A DNA stretch of 60,340 nt from Iamia sp035765045 (GCA_035765045.1 DASTYI010000141.1:1-60340), one strand, 5' to 3'. Positions 17,734 to 26,422 are shown, counted from the stretch's first letter. The notes: a model not told the origin generated them from the letters alone. Translations and numbers: made by a program.

Positions 17734-20415
17734 GTGGCCGGTGACGTGGCGCAGTGGGAGGCCGATGTCGTCCTCTCCGACGGCGGCACCATGCACGTCC
17801 GGCCCATCGGGCCCGACGACGGCGAGCGGCTGCTCCGGTTCCACGAGCGCCAGTCGCCCGAGAGCATCTACTTCCGCTACTTCAGCCCCCGGCCCCGGTT
17901 GAGCACGACCGACGTCGAGCGGCTGGTCAGCGTGGACGGCATCGACCGCATGGCCTTCGTCGGGCTGATCAACGACGAGATGGTCGGCGTCGCCCGCTAC
18001 GACCGCTACCCGGCCCAGACGGTGGCCGAGGTCGCCTTCTTCACCGACGACCTCCACGCCGGCCGGGGCATGGCCACCGTCCTGCTCGAGTACCTGGCCG
18101 CCGCCGCCCGGGAGGCGGGGATCACCGGCTTCACCGCCCAGGTGCTGCCGACCAACCGGCGGATGCTCGGCGTCTTCAAGCAGGTCGGCTTCAGCGTCAC
18201 CACCCGGTTCAGCGACGGCGTGATCGAGGTCGAGTTCCCGATCGAGCCGACCGAGGAGGCCATGGCCAAGATGGCCGAGCGGGCCCAGCGGGCCGAGGCC
18301 CAGTCGGTCGCCCGCATCCTCGCCCCCCGCTCGGTGGCCGTGATCGGTGCCTCCCGCCGGCCCGACAGCCTGGGCCAGGCCGTGTTCCGGCGGCTGCTGG
18401 CCGGCGAGCTCGACGGCCCCGTCTACCCGGTCAACCCCGAGGCCGACGTCGTGGCCAGCGTCCGGGCCCACCCGACGATCCTCGACGTCCCCGACGAGAT
18501 CGACCTGGCCGTCGTCGTCGTCCCCGCCGACCAGGTGCCCGAGGTGGTCGAGCAGTGCGGCCGCAAGCGGGTCCAGGGGCTGGTCGTCATCTCCGCCGGC
18601 TTCGCCGAGACGGGGGCCGAGGGCGCCCGCCGGGAGCAGGCCCTGGTCGAGCAGGCCCGCCGGCTGGGCATCCGGCTGATCGGCCCCAACACGATGGGCG
18701 TGGTCAACACCGCCCCCGACGTGCGGCTCCTCGCCACCTTCGCCGACGTGGCCCCCCGACCGGGGCGGGTGGCGGTGTCGTCGCAGTCGGGGACGATCGG
18801 CGCCGCCCTGCTCCGCCGGCTCGACCAGCTCGGCCTGGGCGTGTCGTCGTTCGTCGCCACCGGCAACAAGGCCGACGTCTCGGGCAACGACCTCCTCCAG
18901 TACTGGGAGACCGACGACGCCACCGACGTCGTCCTCCTCTACCTGGAGAGCTTCGGCAACCCCCGCAACTTCGCCCGCATCGCCCGGCGGGTCGGGCAGG
19001 CCAAGCCCATCGTGGCCGTCAAGGCCGGGAGCGCCCTCGCCGCCCGGGGCCCCGAGCGGGGGATCGACGGCGAGGGCGACGGCTTCGCCGGGCCCACTCG
19101 GGCCGGCAGCCGGGCCGGGATCCGCAGCGAGGAGGTGTCCGACGCCCTGCTGGCCCAGACCGGGGTGATCCGGGTCGACACCCTCGACCAGCTCTTCGAC
19201 GTCACCCGGGTGCTGGTCGACCAGCCCCTCCCGGCCGGCCGCCGGGTCGCCGTCCTCTCCAACTTCTGGGGTCCGGCGGTGCTGGCCGCCGACGCCTGCG
19301 TGGCCGCCGGGCTGACCCTCGCCGACGTCCCCGCCGGGCTGGCCGACCGCCTGGAGGGCCAGCTGCTCCCGGGTGCCCGCATCGGCAACCCCTTCGAGCT
19401 GACGTCCGACGCCGGCCCCCACCAGCTGACCGCCGCGGCCGGGGCCCTGCTCGACGAGCCCGGCGTCGACGCCCTGCTGGTGCTGCACGCCCCCTCGCTC
19501 GACGGCGAGGTCGCCCCGATGGCCGAGGCCCTCGGAGCGGTGGCCGCGGCGTCGCCCAAGCCCGTCGTCGCCTCCTTCCTCGGGGCGCTCCCGCCGGGCG
19601 ACCGCCCCGCCGGCGACGTCCCCGTCTTCGGCTTCCCCGAGGCCGCCGCCCACGCCCTCGGCCGGGTCGCCCGCTACGCCGAGTGGTGCGCCCGCCAGAC
19701 CGGCTCGGTGCCCGCCGTCGAGGGCGTCGACGGCGAGGGCGCCCGGGAGCGGGCGATGGCGCTCGTCGGGTCGTCCCCCGGCCCGCAGCCGCTCGACGCC
19801 GCCCTCGACCTGCTGGCCTGTGTCGGGGTGACGCCGGTGCGCCAGGAGGTGGTGGGCTCGGCCGACGAGGCCGTCGCCGCCGCCGGGACGATCGGCTGGC
19901 CGGTGGCGCTCAAGGCCCTGGGGGTCGAGCGGCCGTCGCGGACCGAGGAGGGGGGTGTCGCCGTCGACCTCTTCGACGAGGACGACCTGCGCCGCTCCTA
20001 CGGCCGGATGGCGGCCCTCCACGGCCCCGCCATGGTCGTCCAGGAGATGGCGGCGACCGGGGTCGACTGCCGCATCGCCGTCGACCAGCACCCGGTGCTC
20101 GGCTCGGTGATCGGGTTCGGCCCGGCGCTGGCCGGCACCCTGGCCCACCGCATCCTCCCCCTGACCGACGACGACGCCCTCGACCTGGTGGCCCGAGGCC
20201 CGCTGGCCGCCGAGCTGGCCGACGTCGCCCCCACCGGCCGGGCCGCCCTGGTCGAGCTGCTGCTGCGCCTCTCGGCCCTGGCCGACGCCGTCCCCGAGCT
20301 GGCCAAGCTGCGGGTCGGCCCCGTGATCGTCAGCGACACCCGCGCCGCCGTCACCGACGTCCGCCTCACCCTCGCCCCCTGGGAGACCGCACCCCCCGTC
20401 CGCCGCCTCGGCTAG
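17734..20415 (+). CDS. GNAT acetyltransferase fused to acyl-CoA synthetase (NDP-forming)-like domains
   Basis: A protein of 893 residues. Residues 1-170 are a GNAT domain, with VAFFTDDLHAGRGMATVLLEYL containing the acetyl-CoA pyrophosphate loop. Residues 195-330 are a CoA-binding Rossmann domain (PRSVAVIGASRRPDSLGQAV), followed by succinyl-CoA ligase-like domains (VAVSSQSGTIGAALLRRLDQ, SNFWGPAVLAADAC). The last 220 residues or so are ATP-grasp-like. This is the PatA arrangement of actinobacteria, reversed relative to E. coli PatZ; such enzymes acetylate lysines of metabolic enzymes. The usual ENP-like residues at the ATP-grasp end read LRVGPVIV, so the ligase half may be only regulatory. A TACCCT box 7 nt before the GTG suggests a leaderless mRNA. 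Confidence 0.87.
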   Translation: MAGDVAQWEADVVLSDGGTMHVRPIGPDDGERLLRFHERQSPESIYFRYFSPRPRLSTTDVERLVSVDGIDRMAFVGLINDEMVGVARYDRYPAQTVAEVAFFTDDLHAGRGMATVLLEYLAAAAREAGITGFTAQVLPTNRRMLGVFKQVGFSVTTRFSDGVIEVEFPIEPTEEAMAKMAERAQRAEAQSVARILAPRSVAVIGASRRPDSLGQAVFRRLLAGELDGPVYPVNPEADVVASVRAHPTILDVPDEIDLAVVVVPADQVPEVVEQCGRKRVQGLVVISAGFAETGAEGARREQALVEQARRLGIRLIGPNTMGVVNTAPDVRLLATFADVAPRPGRVAVSSQSGTIGAALLRRLDQLGLGVSSFVATGNKADVSGNDLLQYWETDDATDVVLLYLESFGNPRNFARIARRVGQAKPIVAVKAGSALAARGPERGIDGEGDGFAGPTRAGSRAGIRSEEVSDALLAQTGVIRVDTLDQLFDVTRVLVDQPLPAGRRVAVLSNFWGPAVLAADACVAAGLTLADVPAGLADRLEGQLLPGARIGNPFELTSDAGPHQLTAAAGALLDEPGVDALLVLHAPSLDGEVAPMAEALGAVAAASPKPVVASFLGALPPGDRPAGDVPVFGFPEAAAHALGRVARYAEWCARQTGSVPAVEGVDGEGARERAMALVGSSPGPQPLDAALDLLACVGVTPVRQEVVGSADEAVAAAGTIGWPVALKALGVERPSRTEEGGVAVDLFDEDDLRRSYGRMAALHGPAMVVQEMAATGVDCRIAVDQHPVLGSVIGFGPALAGTLAHRILPLTDDDALDLVARGPLAAELADVAPTGRAALVELLLRLSALADAVPELAKLRVGPVIVSDTRAAVTDVRLTLAPWETAPPVRRLG

Positions 20416-20477
20416 GCCGTGTCCGCCACCGCCTCAAGGTGCCAGGCACCTTGAGGCGGTGGCCGGACAGGCGCTAG
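20412..20477. repeat. Palindromic stop-codon-linked repeat, copy 2 (both sides)
   Basis: The 29-bp core at 20430-20458 has the same arms as copy 1 and extends to 19-bp arms (GCCACC outside the core). CTAG-type ends occur on both sides and contain the TAG stops of the two convergent genes (20413-20415 plus strand, 20474-20476 minus strand). The nearly symmetric 66-bp unit fills the whole intergenic gap. Confidence 0.88.
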
Positions 20478-21760
20478 TTGCCGTTGACGCTCCAGTGCCA
20501 GGGCTCGACCGGGAGGTTGTAGAGGCCGAAGCGGGAGGCGTTGGCGTTGAGCCACTGGAAGCAGCGGGTGCCCCGGCTCGAGCAGTTGGAGAAGTCGATG
20601 GCCAGGCCGACCTCGTGCTGCGACGAGCCGGGCTTGGCGGTCGGCGGGCGGCACTGCGACGACGGCATGTGGTAGATGGCGTACGTGCTCGACCCGCAGT
20701 GCTGCTTGCGCAGGGCGATCTGCTGGGCCGGGTCGCGGTAACCGCCGCCCGAGAGCGAGAGGCCGTCGGCCGCCGCCGCGTTGACCAGGGCGGTGACCTG
20801 GTCCGCGATCTGGCAGTTGACGGTGATGCCGGCGGCGTTGCAGATCTGGATGCCACCCGAGCCGCCCCCGACCGGGCCGCCGCTGGGCGGGGCCGCCACC
20901 GGGCCGCTGGGCTCGCCGCCGTCGTCGGAGTAGGCGGGGGTCGAGGGCTGGGCCGCGGCGGCCGCGGCGGCGGCCTGCTCGGCCTCGGCCCGCTGGCGCT
21001 CCTGGGCCTGGGCGATGGCGACGAGCTGGGCCTGGAGCTCGGCGGCCTCGCGGATGATCTGGGCCGAGAGGTCCTTCTCCCGCTGGTCGAGCCGGAGGGC
21101 CTCGGCCAGCTTGGCGTTGAGCCGCTCCTCGACCTGGGCGGCGAAGTCCTGCTGCTGGCCCCGGGCGGCCTCGAGGCTGACGAGGCGGGCCTCGACCTCC
21201 TGGCGCTGGGCCTCGGCCCGCTCGCCGGCGGCGACGGCCTCCCGGCGCTGGACCCGGAGCTCGGCCTGGGCCGCCCGGACCTGGTCGACGAGGTCCTCGT
21301 CGTCGGCGGCGCGCCCGTCGATGATCGCCCGGCGCTTGACCATGTCGGTGGCCGAGGCGGCGTCGAGGATGGCGACCGACCCGCCGTCGGGGGCGGTGTA
21401 GTGCTCGACCATCTGGGCCCGGAGCCGGTCCTCGAGGGCGGCCAGGTTCTCCTCGGCGGCGGTGATGCCCTCCTGGGCCCGGGCCTCGGCGGCCTCGGCC
21501 TCGTCGACCTCGCGCTCGGCGTTGGCGAGGGCGTCCTCCTCGGCGGAGACCTGGGCGTCGAGGTCGGCGAGGGCGGCGAGGACCTCGTCCTGGTCGGCCT
21601 CGAGGGCGTCGACGTTGGCGGCTGCCTCGGCCTGCTGCTGGCGGACCCGCTCGCGCTCGCGCTCGGCCTCGGTTTCGGCGCTCGCCGAGTGGGGGAGCAG
21701 CACCGTGCTCACGATCGCGGCCAGGACCAGGAGGACGATCGGCAGACGGCGCGTGGACAC
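20474..21760 (-). CDS. Secreted coiled-coil protein with C-terminal VanY-type D,D-carboxypeptidase domain
   Basis: A protein of 428 residues. It starts at a GTG with a signal peptide (STRRLPIVLLVLAAIVST to SASAE). A long charged coiled coil (about 30-280, PcsB/FtsX-partner style) follows, then an Ala/Gly/Pro linker, then a peptidase M15 domain with SSQHEVGLAIDF (zinc His and Asp, about 382-389) and EPWHWS (zinc His about 422). Six or more cysteines in the catalytic part could form disulfides. M15 enzymes trim D-Ala from peptidoglycan stems. The coiled coil resembles amidase activators, so divisome or FtsEX control is possible but inferred. Confidence 0.87.
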   Translation of the reverse strand: MSTRRLPIVLLVLAAIVSTVLLPHSASAETEAERERERVRQQQAEAAANVDALEADQDEVLAALADLDAQVSAEEDALANAEREVDEAEAAEARAQEGITAAEENLAALEDRLRAQMVEHYTAPDGGSVAILDAASATDMVKRRAIIDGRAADDEDLVDQVRAAQAELRVQRREAVAAGERAEAQRQEVEARLVSLEAARGQQQDFAAQVEERLNAKLAEALRLDQREKDLSAQIIREAAELQAQLVAIAQAQERQRAEAEQAAAAAAAAQPSTPAYSDDGGEPSGPVAAPPSGGPVGGGSGGIQICNAAGITVNCQIADQVTALVNAAAADGLSLSGGGYRDPAQQIALRKQHCGSSTYAIYHMPSSQCRPPTAKPGSSQHEVGLAIDFSNCSSRGTRCFQWLNANASRFGLYNLPVEPWHWSVNGN

Positions 21761-21912
21761 AGGGAGAGGCTCCGTGGACGGGTGCAGGGACAGGTCACGG
21801 TCGCACGGACAGCGCCGTACGGTCACGAGACTGTAACAAACTTCATCATCGGCGCAACACCTCCTCCCCCGAGGGTGCCACCGGGCGCGGCGCGGCCCGC
21901 GGATGCTCCGGC

Positions 21913-22719
21913 TCAGCCGGGGAGGGTGGCGACGGTGTAGGCCAGCGGGAGGGCGATCCCGTCGCCGTGGGCGGTGCCGGCGGCGTCGTAGAGGGCGACG
22001 AGGTCGGACCGGGCCGCCGGCCAGGCGTCGCCGAGGGCCCGGCGGAGCATGATCACCGGGGCGGCGTTCTCCTCCAGCACGGTGACGGCGGCGTCGGCGT
22101 CGGCCACCTCCCACACGACGGTCCGCTCGACCACGTCGATGGCCCCGGGGGCGACGCCGAAGATCCGGGCCAGCTCCGCGGGCCGGGCCCAGTCCCGGGG
22201 GCCGGGGCCGCCGGGTGGGGGCGACGGGGCGTGGCCCCGGAGGATCTCGGTCATCCGGTCGAACAGCCCGTCGATGGCCCAGGCGGTGACGGCGACGGTG
22301 CCACCGGGACGGCAGGCCCGGCGCAGCTCGGCGGCCACCCGCTCCTGGTCGGTGGCGAACATGGCGCCGAAGGTCGACAGCACCCGGTCGAAGCCGGCGT
22401 CGGGCACCGGGAGGGCGGCCATGTCGGACTCGTGCCAGGTCACCCGGTCGGCCAGCCCGGCGGCCGTGGCCCGGCGCTCCGCCTCGGCCAGCAGCTCGGG
22501 GGTGAGGTCGACCCCGGTGACCCGGTCGGCCCCGGCCCGGGCGGCGGCGAGGGCGGTGTTGCCGGTGCCGCAGGCGACGTCGAGCACGTCGAGGCCCTCG
22601 ACCCCGACCAGGGCGACGACGTCCTGCCCGGCGGCGGCGAAGACGTCGCCCATCGTCGGGTACGAGCCGACGGTGCCCCACATGTGGCGGGCGGCGGCGA
22701 GGGGGTCGGGTTCAGCCAT
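21913..22719 (-). CDS. Class I SAM-dependent methyltransferase
   Basis: A protein of 268 residues. SAM-binding motif I is VLDVACGTGNTALAAARAG, with the acidic residue of motif II in VTGVDLTPELL, then FDRVLSTFGAMFA (motif IV) and RPGGTVAVTAW. It belongs to the UbiE/Methyltransf_11 class, which methylates small molecules; the substrate is unknown. Its ATG lies within the last codons of znuC (8-bp overlap), so it appears to be a third product of the zinc-regulated transcript. Confidence 0.87.
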   Translation of the reverse strand: MAEPDPLAAARHMWGTVGSYPTMGDVFAAAGQDVVALVGVEGLDVLDVACGTGNTALAAARAGADRVTGVDLTPELLAEAERRATAAGLADRVTWHESDMAALPVPDAGFDRVLSTFGAMFATDQERVAAELRRACRPGGTVAVTAWAIDGLFDRMTEILRGHAPSPPPGGPGPRDWARPAELARIFGVAPGAIDVVERTVVWEVADADAAVTVLEENAAPVIMLRRALGDAWPAARSDLVALYDAAGTAHGDGIALPLAYTVATLPG

Positions 22720-23473
22720 GGTCGTGGTGGTGGTGGGGGTCGTCGAGCAGGAGGATGTTGTCACCCATGGCGACCAGCCGCCCGCCGTAGGCGTCGCCCA
22801 GCCCGACCTCGGTGAGCACCTCGTCGGGCGGGCCGGCGGCCACCACGCGGCCGGCCAGCAGCAGCACCAGGTCGGCCCGCCGGGCGTCGGCCAGGTCGTG
22901 GGTCGAGGTCACGACGGTGCGACCGGCGTCGCGCTCGGCGTCGATGGCGGCGTCGATCAGCGTGTGGGAGACGGCGTCGAGGGCCGTGACGGGCTCGTCG
23001 AGCAGCACCAGGTCGGCCTCCTGAGCCAGCCCCTGGGCGACGAGGACCCGCTGGCGCTGGCCGCCCGAGAGCTCCGACAGCTGGCGGCGCCGCAGGTCGG
23101 CGACCTCCAGCCGTTCGAGGGCGGTGTCGACGGCGTCACGGTCGGCCCGGGTCATCCGCCCGAGGACGCCCCGGTGCGGGTAGCGGGCCATGGCCACCGC
23201 CTCGCCCACCGTGAGGGGGAGCGAGCGGTCGACCTCGGTGGTCTGGAGGACGAGGCTCACACCCCCTCGTCGCCGCGCCGCCGGCACCTCCAACACCCCC
23301 GAGCGGGGGGCCAGCAGCCCGGCGATGGCCCGCAGCAGGGTCGACTTGCCCGACCCGTTGGGTCCGATGAGGGCGATCGAGCGCCCCTCGGGCAGCGTGA
23401 AGGTGGCGTCGGCCAGGGCGACGCGGGGCCCGTGGGCGAGGGTGAGGTCGGTGGCGGTGACGGCGGGCGGCAT
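22712..23473 (-). CDS. znuC: Zinc ABC transporter ATP-binding protein
   Basis: A protein of 253 residues. It has Walker A GPNGSGKST, signature LSGGQRQR, Walker B LVLLDEPVTALD and switch His in VTSTHD. The C terminus ends in HHHHDHG, a metal-binding-looking tail in line with a zinc or manganese system. It is transcribed away from znuA, which is unusual since the three transporter genes are often in one operon, but a Zur-like box between them could control both arms. Confidence 0.88.
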   Translation of the reverse strand: MPPAVTATDLTLAHGPRVALADATFTLPEGRSIALIGPNGSGKSTLLRAIAGLLAPRSGVLEVPAARRRGGVSLVLQTTEVDRSLPLTVGEAVAMARYPHRGVLGRMTRADRDAVDTALERLEVADLRRRQLSELSGGQRQRVLVAQGLAQEADLVLLDEPVTALDAVSHTLIDAAIDAERDAGRTVVTSTHDLADARRADLVLLLAGRVVAAGPPDEVLTEVGLGDAYGGRLVAMGDNILLLDDPHHHHDHG

Positions 23474-23503
23474 GGGCGGTGGGCAGGCTACCCGGTTGCG
23501 GAA

Positions 23504-23518
23504 TGAGAACCGTTCTCG
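23504..23518. promoter_or_regulatory. Zur-like operator between znuC and znuA
   Basis: TGAGAAC-C-GTTCTCG is an inverted repeat (GAGAAC/GTTCTC perfect, 6-1-6) with the 7-1-7 spacing of actinobacterial Zur boxes (consensus near TGAAAATCATTTTCA, from general knowledge). It directly precedes a TATGGT -10 hexamer (23520-23525) lying 8 nt before the znuA GTG. Confidence 0.7.
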
Positions 23519-23533
23519 GTATGGTCGACCGCC

Positions 23534-24523
23534 GTGCCCCGCTCCGCTCGCCCCCTCGCCGTGCCCGCCCTCCTCCTCGCCCTGGTCGTCGTCCTGGCCG
23601 GGTGCGGATCCGACGATGCCGGGGCCGACGACGGGCGTCCCACCGTCGTCGTCACCACGAGCATCCTGGGGGACGTGGTCGAGGAGCTGGTCGGGGATGC
23701 GGCGGCGGTCGAGGTGGTCATGCCGGCCGGCGTCGACCCCCACGACTTCCAGGCCTCGGCCCAGCAGGTGGCGGCCATGCGCGAGGCCGACGCCCTGGTC
23801 ACCAACGGCGGCGGCTTCGAGGCCGGGCTGGCGGCGACCATCGAGGCGGCCGAGGCCGACGTCCCCACCGTCCACGCCCTCGACCTCGTCGACGTCCTCG
23901 CCTTCGACGACCACGGCCACGACCACGAGGAGGACGAGGCCGGCCACGAGGAGGAGGCCGAGGACGGGCACGACCACGAGCACGAGGGCGACGACCCGCA
24001 CTTCTTCACCGATCCCGACCGCGTCGCCGACGCCGCCGAGGGCATCGCCGCCTTCCTGGCCGAGGAGATCCCGGCGCTCGCCACCGCCGAGGTGGCGGCG
24101 ACGGCCGAGGCGTACGTCGCCGAGCTGCGGGCCCTGGCCACCGAGGTCGAGGCGACGCTGGCGCCGATCCCGGCCGAGCGCCGGGTGATCATCACCAACC
24201 ACGAGGTCTTCGGCTACTTCGCCGACCGCTACGACTTCGAGGTCGTCGGCGCCGTCGTCCCCGGCGGCGGCACCGGGGCCGAGCCCAGCGCCGGCGAGCT
24301 GGCCGAGCTGGCCCACGTGATCGAGGAGGAGGGCGTCCCCGCCATCTTCGCCGACGCCGCCTCGCCGGCCCGGCTGGCCGAGACCCTGGCCGAGGAGGTC
24401 GGGGGCGAGGTCGTCGTCGTCCCGCTCTTCACCGAGGCGCTGGGCGACGAGGGCTCGGGCGCCGAGACCTACCTCGACCTCGTCCGCACCAACGCCGAGC
24501 GGATCGCCGAGGCCCTGGCGTGA
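23534..24523 (+). CDS. znuA: Zinc-binding lipoprotein of an ABC transporter
   Basis: A protein of 329 residues. Its lipoprotein signal ends VVLAGCG. The cluster A-I solute-binding domain has VVVTTSILGDVVEELVGD, PAGVDPHDFQAS (first zinc His), a long Asp/Glu/His-rich loop (about 118-155, with DDHGHDHEEDE and DGHDHEHEGDDPHFF), ITNHEVFGYFADRY (another His ligand) and AIFADAAS. The histidine loop is typical of zinc rather than manganese binders. It delivers zinc to ZnuB. The probable mRNA start coincides with the GTG codon. Confidence 0.92.
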   Translation: MPRSARPLAVPALLLALVVVLAGCGSDDAGADDGRPTVVVTTSILGDVVEELVGDAAAVEVVMPAGVDPHDFQASAQQVAAMREADALVTNGGGFEAGLAATIEAAEADVPTVHALDLVDVLAFDDHGHDHEEDEAGHEEEAEDGHDHEHEGDDPHFFTDPDRVADAAEGIAAFLAEEIPALATAEVAATAEAYVAELRALATEVEATLAPIPAERRVIITNHEVFGYFADRYDFEVVGAVVPGGGTGAEPSAGELAELAHVIEEEGVPAIFADAASPARLAETLAEEVGGEVVVVPLFTEALGDEGSGAETYLDLVRTNAERIAEALA

Positions 24524-25374
24524 CCCCGATCGAGTGGCTCACGACCGCCTTCGAGCCCGACTTCATGCAGCGGGCCCTCGTCTCGGGCCTGATCGCCAGC
24601 GTCGCCACCGCCGTCGTCGGCACCTGGATCGTGCTGCGGGGCCTCACCTTCCTGGGCGACGCCCTGGCCCACGGCATCATCCCGGGCCTGGCCCTGGCCG
24701 TGCTGTGGGGCACCAGCCCGACGGTCGGGGCGCTGGTCTCGGCGCTCGTCATGGGCGGTGCGGTCACCGTGGTCGGACGGCGCACCCAGGTGCGGGAGGA
24801 CGTCGGCATCGGCCTGCTGTTCGTCGGGATGCTGGCCCTCGGCATCGTCATCGTGTCGCGCTCGGCGACGTTCACCTCCGACGTCACCTCGCTGCTGTTC
24901 GGCGACGTCCTCGGCGTCACCCCGGCCGACATCCGGGGCCAGCTCGTCGGGGCCGTGCTGGTGGTCGGGGCCTCGCTCGCCCTCCACCGTCCCTTCCTCG
25001 CCCTCGCCATCAACCAGGACAAGGCCCGCACCCTCGGGATGCGGCCGGCGCTGGCCCACACCGTCCTGCTGGCCCTGCTGGCCGTCTCGATCGTGGCCAG
25101 CTTCGACGCCATCGGCACCCTGCTGGTGTTCGGCCTCCTGATCGGCCCGCCCGCCACCGCCGGGCTGCTCGTCCGCCGGGTGCCGCTGATGATGCTGGTC
25201 GCCATCGGCCTCGGCGCCAGCAGCGTGGTCCTCGGCCTCGCCACCTCGTACCACCAGGGCACCGCCGGCGGCGCCACCATCGCCGGCATCGCCGTGGCCC
25301 AGTTCTTCGTCGTCCTCGTGGCCCAGGAGGCCGTCCGGTTCAGCCGCCGGCGCCGCCTGGTCGCCCCGGCCTGA
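24520..25374 (+). CDS. znuB: Zinc ABC transporter permease
   Basis: A protein of 284 residues of the ABC-3 family with about eight membrane helices. Seen are MQRALVSGLIASVATAVVGT, LRGLTFLGDALAHGIIPGLA (the conserved early cytoplasmic loop), FGDVLGVTPADI, FDAIGTLLVFGLLIGPPATA and SYHQGTAGGATI. The GTG start overlaps the znuA TGA, so the genes are coupled. It is the membrane channel for zinc. Confidence 0.93.
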   Translation: MTPIEWLTTAFEPDFMQRALVSGLIASVATAVVGTWIVLRGLTFLGDALAHGIIPGLALAVLWGTSPTVGALVSALVMGGAVTVVGRRTQVREDVGIGLLFVGMLALGIVIVSRSATFTSDVTSLLFGDVLGVTPADIRGQLVGAVLVVGASLALHRPFLALAINQDKARTLGMRPALAHTVLLALLAVSIVASFDAIGTLLVFGLLIGPPATAGLLVRRVPLMMLVAIGLGASSVVLGLATSYHQGTAGGATIAGIAVAQFFVVLVAQEAVRFSRRRRLVAPA

Positions 25375-25499
25375 CCCGGTCGGGCCTCACGGCTCGCCGC
25401 CGCCGAGAACCCGTTCCACGGCGCCGGCTAAGGTCAGCCCCTGGCGTACCGGGGGGTGCGCCGGGGGAACCCGTCACGCCACCCGTGTGAGCCGATGGA

Positions 25500-25542
25500 G
25501 CGCGCCCGCCTGGGGAGCTGCGGCCCCGGGCGGGTGCGCGCC
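25500..25542. terminator. GC-rich hairpin after znuB
   Basis: The segment folds GCGCG/CCGCC/GGGG against CCCC/GGCGGG/CGCGC around the loop AGCTGCGG, with a 2-nt bulge. It is followed by a TACGAT hexamer (25543-25548) that is probably the -10 of the tRNA-Arg gene. The remaining 125 bp back to znuB show nothing else clear. Confidence 0.55.
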
Positions 25543-25558
25543 GTACGATCTGCCCCTC

Positions 25559-25635
25559 GCCTCCGTAGCTCAGCTGGATAGAGCACCGGACTTCTAATCC
25601 GACGGTCGCAGGTTCGACCCCTGCCGGAGGCGCCA
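25559..25635 (+). tRNA. tRNA-Arg (anticodon TCT), hybrid gene carrying the element's 3' half
   Basis: Acceptor GCCTCCG pairs with CGGAGGC, D stem GCTC/GAGC, anticodon loop CTTCTAA (TCT), T arm GCAGG/CCTGC around TTCGACC, discriminator G and encoded CCA. The first pair of the anticodon stem is a C-A mismatch. From the anticodon loop onward the sequence probably belongs to the mobile element, because a second, different 3' half follows the right end of the element. Confidence 0.95.
25591..25608 (+). repeat. attL core (anticodon loop of tRNA-Arg)
   Basis: CTTCTAATCCGACGGTCG, identical to the copy at 40207-40224. The identity starts at the first base of the anticodon loop, the crossover region used by many tRNA-targeting tyrosine integrases. 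Confidence 0.9.
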
Positions 25636-25729
25636 GCAAAAATGCGCTCCGACCAGGTCGTTAGGCCAGGTCAGCGACTTGCCGGTGTCGACCACCGATG
25701 TCCGCCATTCCCGCTCATTCTCAACCCTG

Positions 25730-25751
25730 ATTGGGAGGAGATTGGGAGGAG
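25730..25751 (+). repeat. Left tandem arm-type repeat
   Basis: Two perfect head-to-tail copies of ATTGGGAGGAG lie 121 bp inside attL. The same 11-mer recurs at 40124-40145 inside attR. The mirrored placement suggests integrase arm-binding sites. No gene starts close enough for them to be ribosome-binding sites. The rest of 25636-25860 shows no gene. Confidence 0.65.
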
Positions 25752-25860
25752 AGCGATCTCGCCATACCGGATCGTGCATGCCTATTCACCCAGTATGGGC
25801 AATCGATGAATGGTCGGGCGTTCGCTTGCACGTCTCTGTGCAGATCTACGCTGTGGCGGT

Positions 25861-26310
25861 ATGGGGTGGGATATGGGGAGCTACTTGTGGTCTGCGGCGC
25901 CGGGCGCTTCGGGCACGCCGACCACCGAGTGGGACGGAATCTGCGATGCCGCTTCGCTCGCCGACGGCAGCTGCAATTCGGTCGACCCGACGCAGTCGGC
26001 CGAAGAGGACGAGTGCCCACCGCATCTCGGTGACGCGTGCGTGCCCGTCACCTCGCCCGAAGGAGCCGTCATTGGGTTCTGCGGCCCGGGCGAGGTTCCC
26101 GCTGGGGGAGCGTGCTACCGGCGTGATGATCCCGCCGCCTACACGACCACGACGGGCGTGGCGCTCAGCCAGACCGGTGTTACGACAGACCAAGGGGTGA
26201 GCGAGCCGCTCAGCCGAGATGCCTTCCTCGTCGGCGTGGGCCTGATCATCGTCACCGTGCTCCTCGTCGCCCTCTGGATCACTCGCACTCTTCGCAGACC
26301 GGCGAACTGA
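25861..26310 (+). CDS. Small cysteine-containing protein with C-terminal membrane helix
   Basis: A protein of 149 residues that I do not recognise. The first 115 residues or so are polar with six cysteines (for example DGICDAASLADGSC, DECPPHLGDAC and VIGFCGPGEVPAGGACYR). A single membrane helix follows (FLVGVGLIIVTVLLVALWI) with a basic end, RTLRRPAN, so the cysteine-bearing part is predicted to lie outside. A TACGCT hexamer ends 8 nt before the ATG, suggesting a leaderless mRNA. It is the first gene inside the left end of the element. Confidence 0.6.
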   Translation: MGWDMGSYLWSAAPGASGTPTTEWDGICDAASLADGSCNSVDPTQSAEEDECPPHLGDACVPVTSPEGAVIGFCGPGEVPAGGACYRRDDPAAYTTTTGVALSQTGVTTDQGVSEPLSRDAFLVGVGLIIVTVLLVALWITRTLRRPAN

Positions 26311-26422
26311 GGCCGGACGACACTTCTTGGTGTCGCTATCGATCGGTGTCCTTGCTCGCTGAGGGTCGGAGCAGCCCCGGGCCTACGCCCACGGGTGGCC
26401 GCGGCGGCTGCCAGGATTAGGT

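Noticed and set aside
25375..25558. Possible riboswitch (GGGGGAACCCG-like segment after znuB)
   Set aside because: The only downstream gene is a tRNA. The strong fold is explained by a terminator hairpin, and I could not match a known riboswitch core.
25730..25751. GGGAGGAG motifs as ribosome-binding sites
   Set aside because: They are tandem copies over 100 bp from the next start codon, with a matching pair at the other end of the element where no plus-strand gene starts close by.
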